Part shown: piece by piece, positions 6,238 through 6,632 of the stretch
Layout: every line of letters begins with the position of its first letter
Numbering within the stretch: position 1 is the first letter of the stretch
DNA from: Clostridium sp. CAG:413
GTDB taxonomy: Bacteria > Bacillota > Clostridia > Oscillospirales > Acutalibacteraceae
DNA length: 6,632 nucleotides
NCBI GenBank assembly: GCA_000431775.1
Contig: FR888176.1
Span: 16,586 to 23,217, forward strand
Direction of reading: 5' to 3'
Program-made: the position numbers and the translations under genes
The notes under the pieces: model-generated
What the model saw: only the letters and a program-made list of their open reading frames with translations
Database searches by the model: none
What the model was told of the DNA's origin: nothing

Positions 6238-6632
6238 ATGAAAGAACTGATTCTCAGAAACACCCCTGACATTGCCGACGCCTTTGAAATGCGCGAATGC
6301 GAATGCGACAGCGTCAACGGCTCCGATCATTATGAGGTGTTTTGCGAAAACGATAAAATAGTTATCTGCGGCAACTGCAAGATAAGTCAAGCAATGGGCT
6401 ACTATGCCTATCTCAGAAAATATTGCGGAGTCAATCTCTCCCGCTGCGGCAACAGGCGCATCAACGTCTCAAGCGCTCCCCTTTTCGACGGTAAAATTCA
6501 AAAGACCGTGAAGCAAAAAAAGCGCGCCTGCATGAGCTATGAAGCTCTCGGCTACTCATGCGCCTTCTGGCAGTGGGAGGATTGGGAGCGTGAGATAGAC
6601 TTCATGGCGATGAACGGCGTCAATCTGCCGCT
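6238..6632 (+). CDS. Alpha-N-acetylglucosaminidase-type glycoside hydrolase (GH89), 3' end missing
   Basis: I translated 131 complete codons from the ATG at 6238, open to the window edge. The last third matches the start of the GH89 catalytic region known from human NAGLU. A CMSYEALGYSCAFW stretch (98-111) is followed by WEREIDFMAMNGVNLP at 116-131, close to the human WEREIDWMALNGINL. Residues 1 to about 90 correspond to the small N-terminal domain before the barrel; QAMGYYAYLRKYCGVN (51-66) resembles the human GLHRYLRDFCGCH block. Such enzymes release alpha-linked GlcNAc from glycans such as heparan sulfate or gastric mucin caps. The catalytic glutamates and most of the roughly 700-residue protein are outside the window, so activity cannot be judged. 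There is no signal peptide: the N-terminus MKELILRNTPDIADAFE is polar. Nine cysteines occur in 131 residues, which fits a reducing cytoplasm. GGAGAG at 6227-6232 and a good promoter support the start. Confidence 0.88.
   Translation, partial: MKELILRNTPDIADAFEMRECECDSVNGSDHYEVFCENDKIVICGNCKISQAMGYYAYLRKYCGVNLSRCGNRRINVSSAPLFDGKIQKTVKQKKRACMSYEALGYSCAFWQWEDWEREIDFMAMNGVNLP

Noticed and set aside
6139..6390. Minus-strand 83-codon frame reaching into the divergent region
   Set aside because: It is antisense to the conserved GH89 start and has no family resemblance. It also crosses the predicted GH89 promoter.
1..6632. CRISPR array, tRNA, insertion sequence or phage genes
   Set aside because: No regularly spaced direct repeats, cloverleaf-like sequence, transposase motifs or phage protein patterns were seen on either strand.

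Overview
The window looks like chromosomal DNA of a Clostridia-type member of the Bacillota, plausibly a gut Ruminococcaceae/Oscillospiraceae-like anaerobe. This rests on the gene order pyrH-frr-uppS-cdsA-dxr-rseP-ispG, strong AAGGAGG-type ribosome binding sites, the MEP isoprenoid route, and a moderately GC-rich coding style with AT-rich promoters. The genus assignment is inference only.

Positions 1-6037 are one tightly packed operon on the minus strand. In transcription order it holds pyrH (UMP kinase), frr (ribosome recycling factor), uppS (undecaprenyl diphosphate synthase), cdsA (CDP-diglyceride synthase), dxr/ispC (DXP reductoisomerase), rseP (site-2 metalloprotease) and ispG (HMBPP synthase). 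The ispG gene runs off the left edge. Gaps are 4, 95, 27 (or 18), 30, -4 and 6 nt. The only sizeable internal gap, frr-uppS, carries two hairpins. All key motifs checked are intact and no gene is broken.

The genes serve connected processes. Dxr and IspG are the second and sixth steps of the pathway that makes IPP and DMAPP. UppS converts farnesyl diphosphate plus IPP to the lipid carrier for peptidoglycan. CdsA makes the CDP-diacylglycerol precursor of acidic phospholipids. RseP is an intramembrane protease of envelope signalling. PyrH and Frr link the cluster to UTP supply and ribosome turnover.

Positions 6038-6237 are a divergent intergenic region. It has a good sigma-A-type promoter facing each way and a 20-bp near-perfect palindrome abutting the pyrH -35 box. 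To the right, on the plus strand, is the first 131 codons of a GH89 (alpha-N-acetylglucosaminidase-type) glycoside hydrolase with no visible signal peptide. There is no stretch above 300 bases without a gene. I saw no tRNA, rRNA, CRISPR array, insertion sequence or phage gene. I did not find an undescribed multi-gene system; the best candidates for a second look are the structured frr-uppS gap and the pyrH/GH89 control region.
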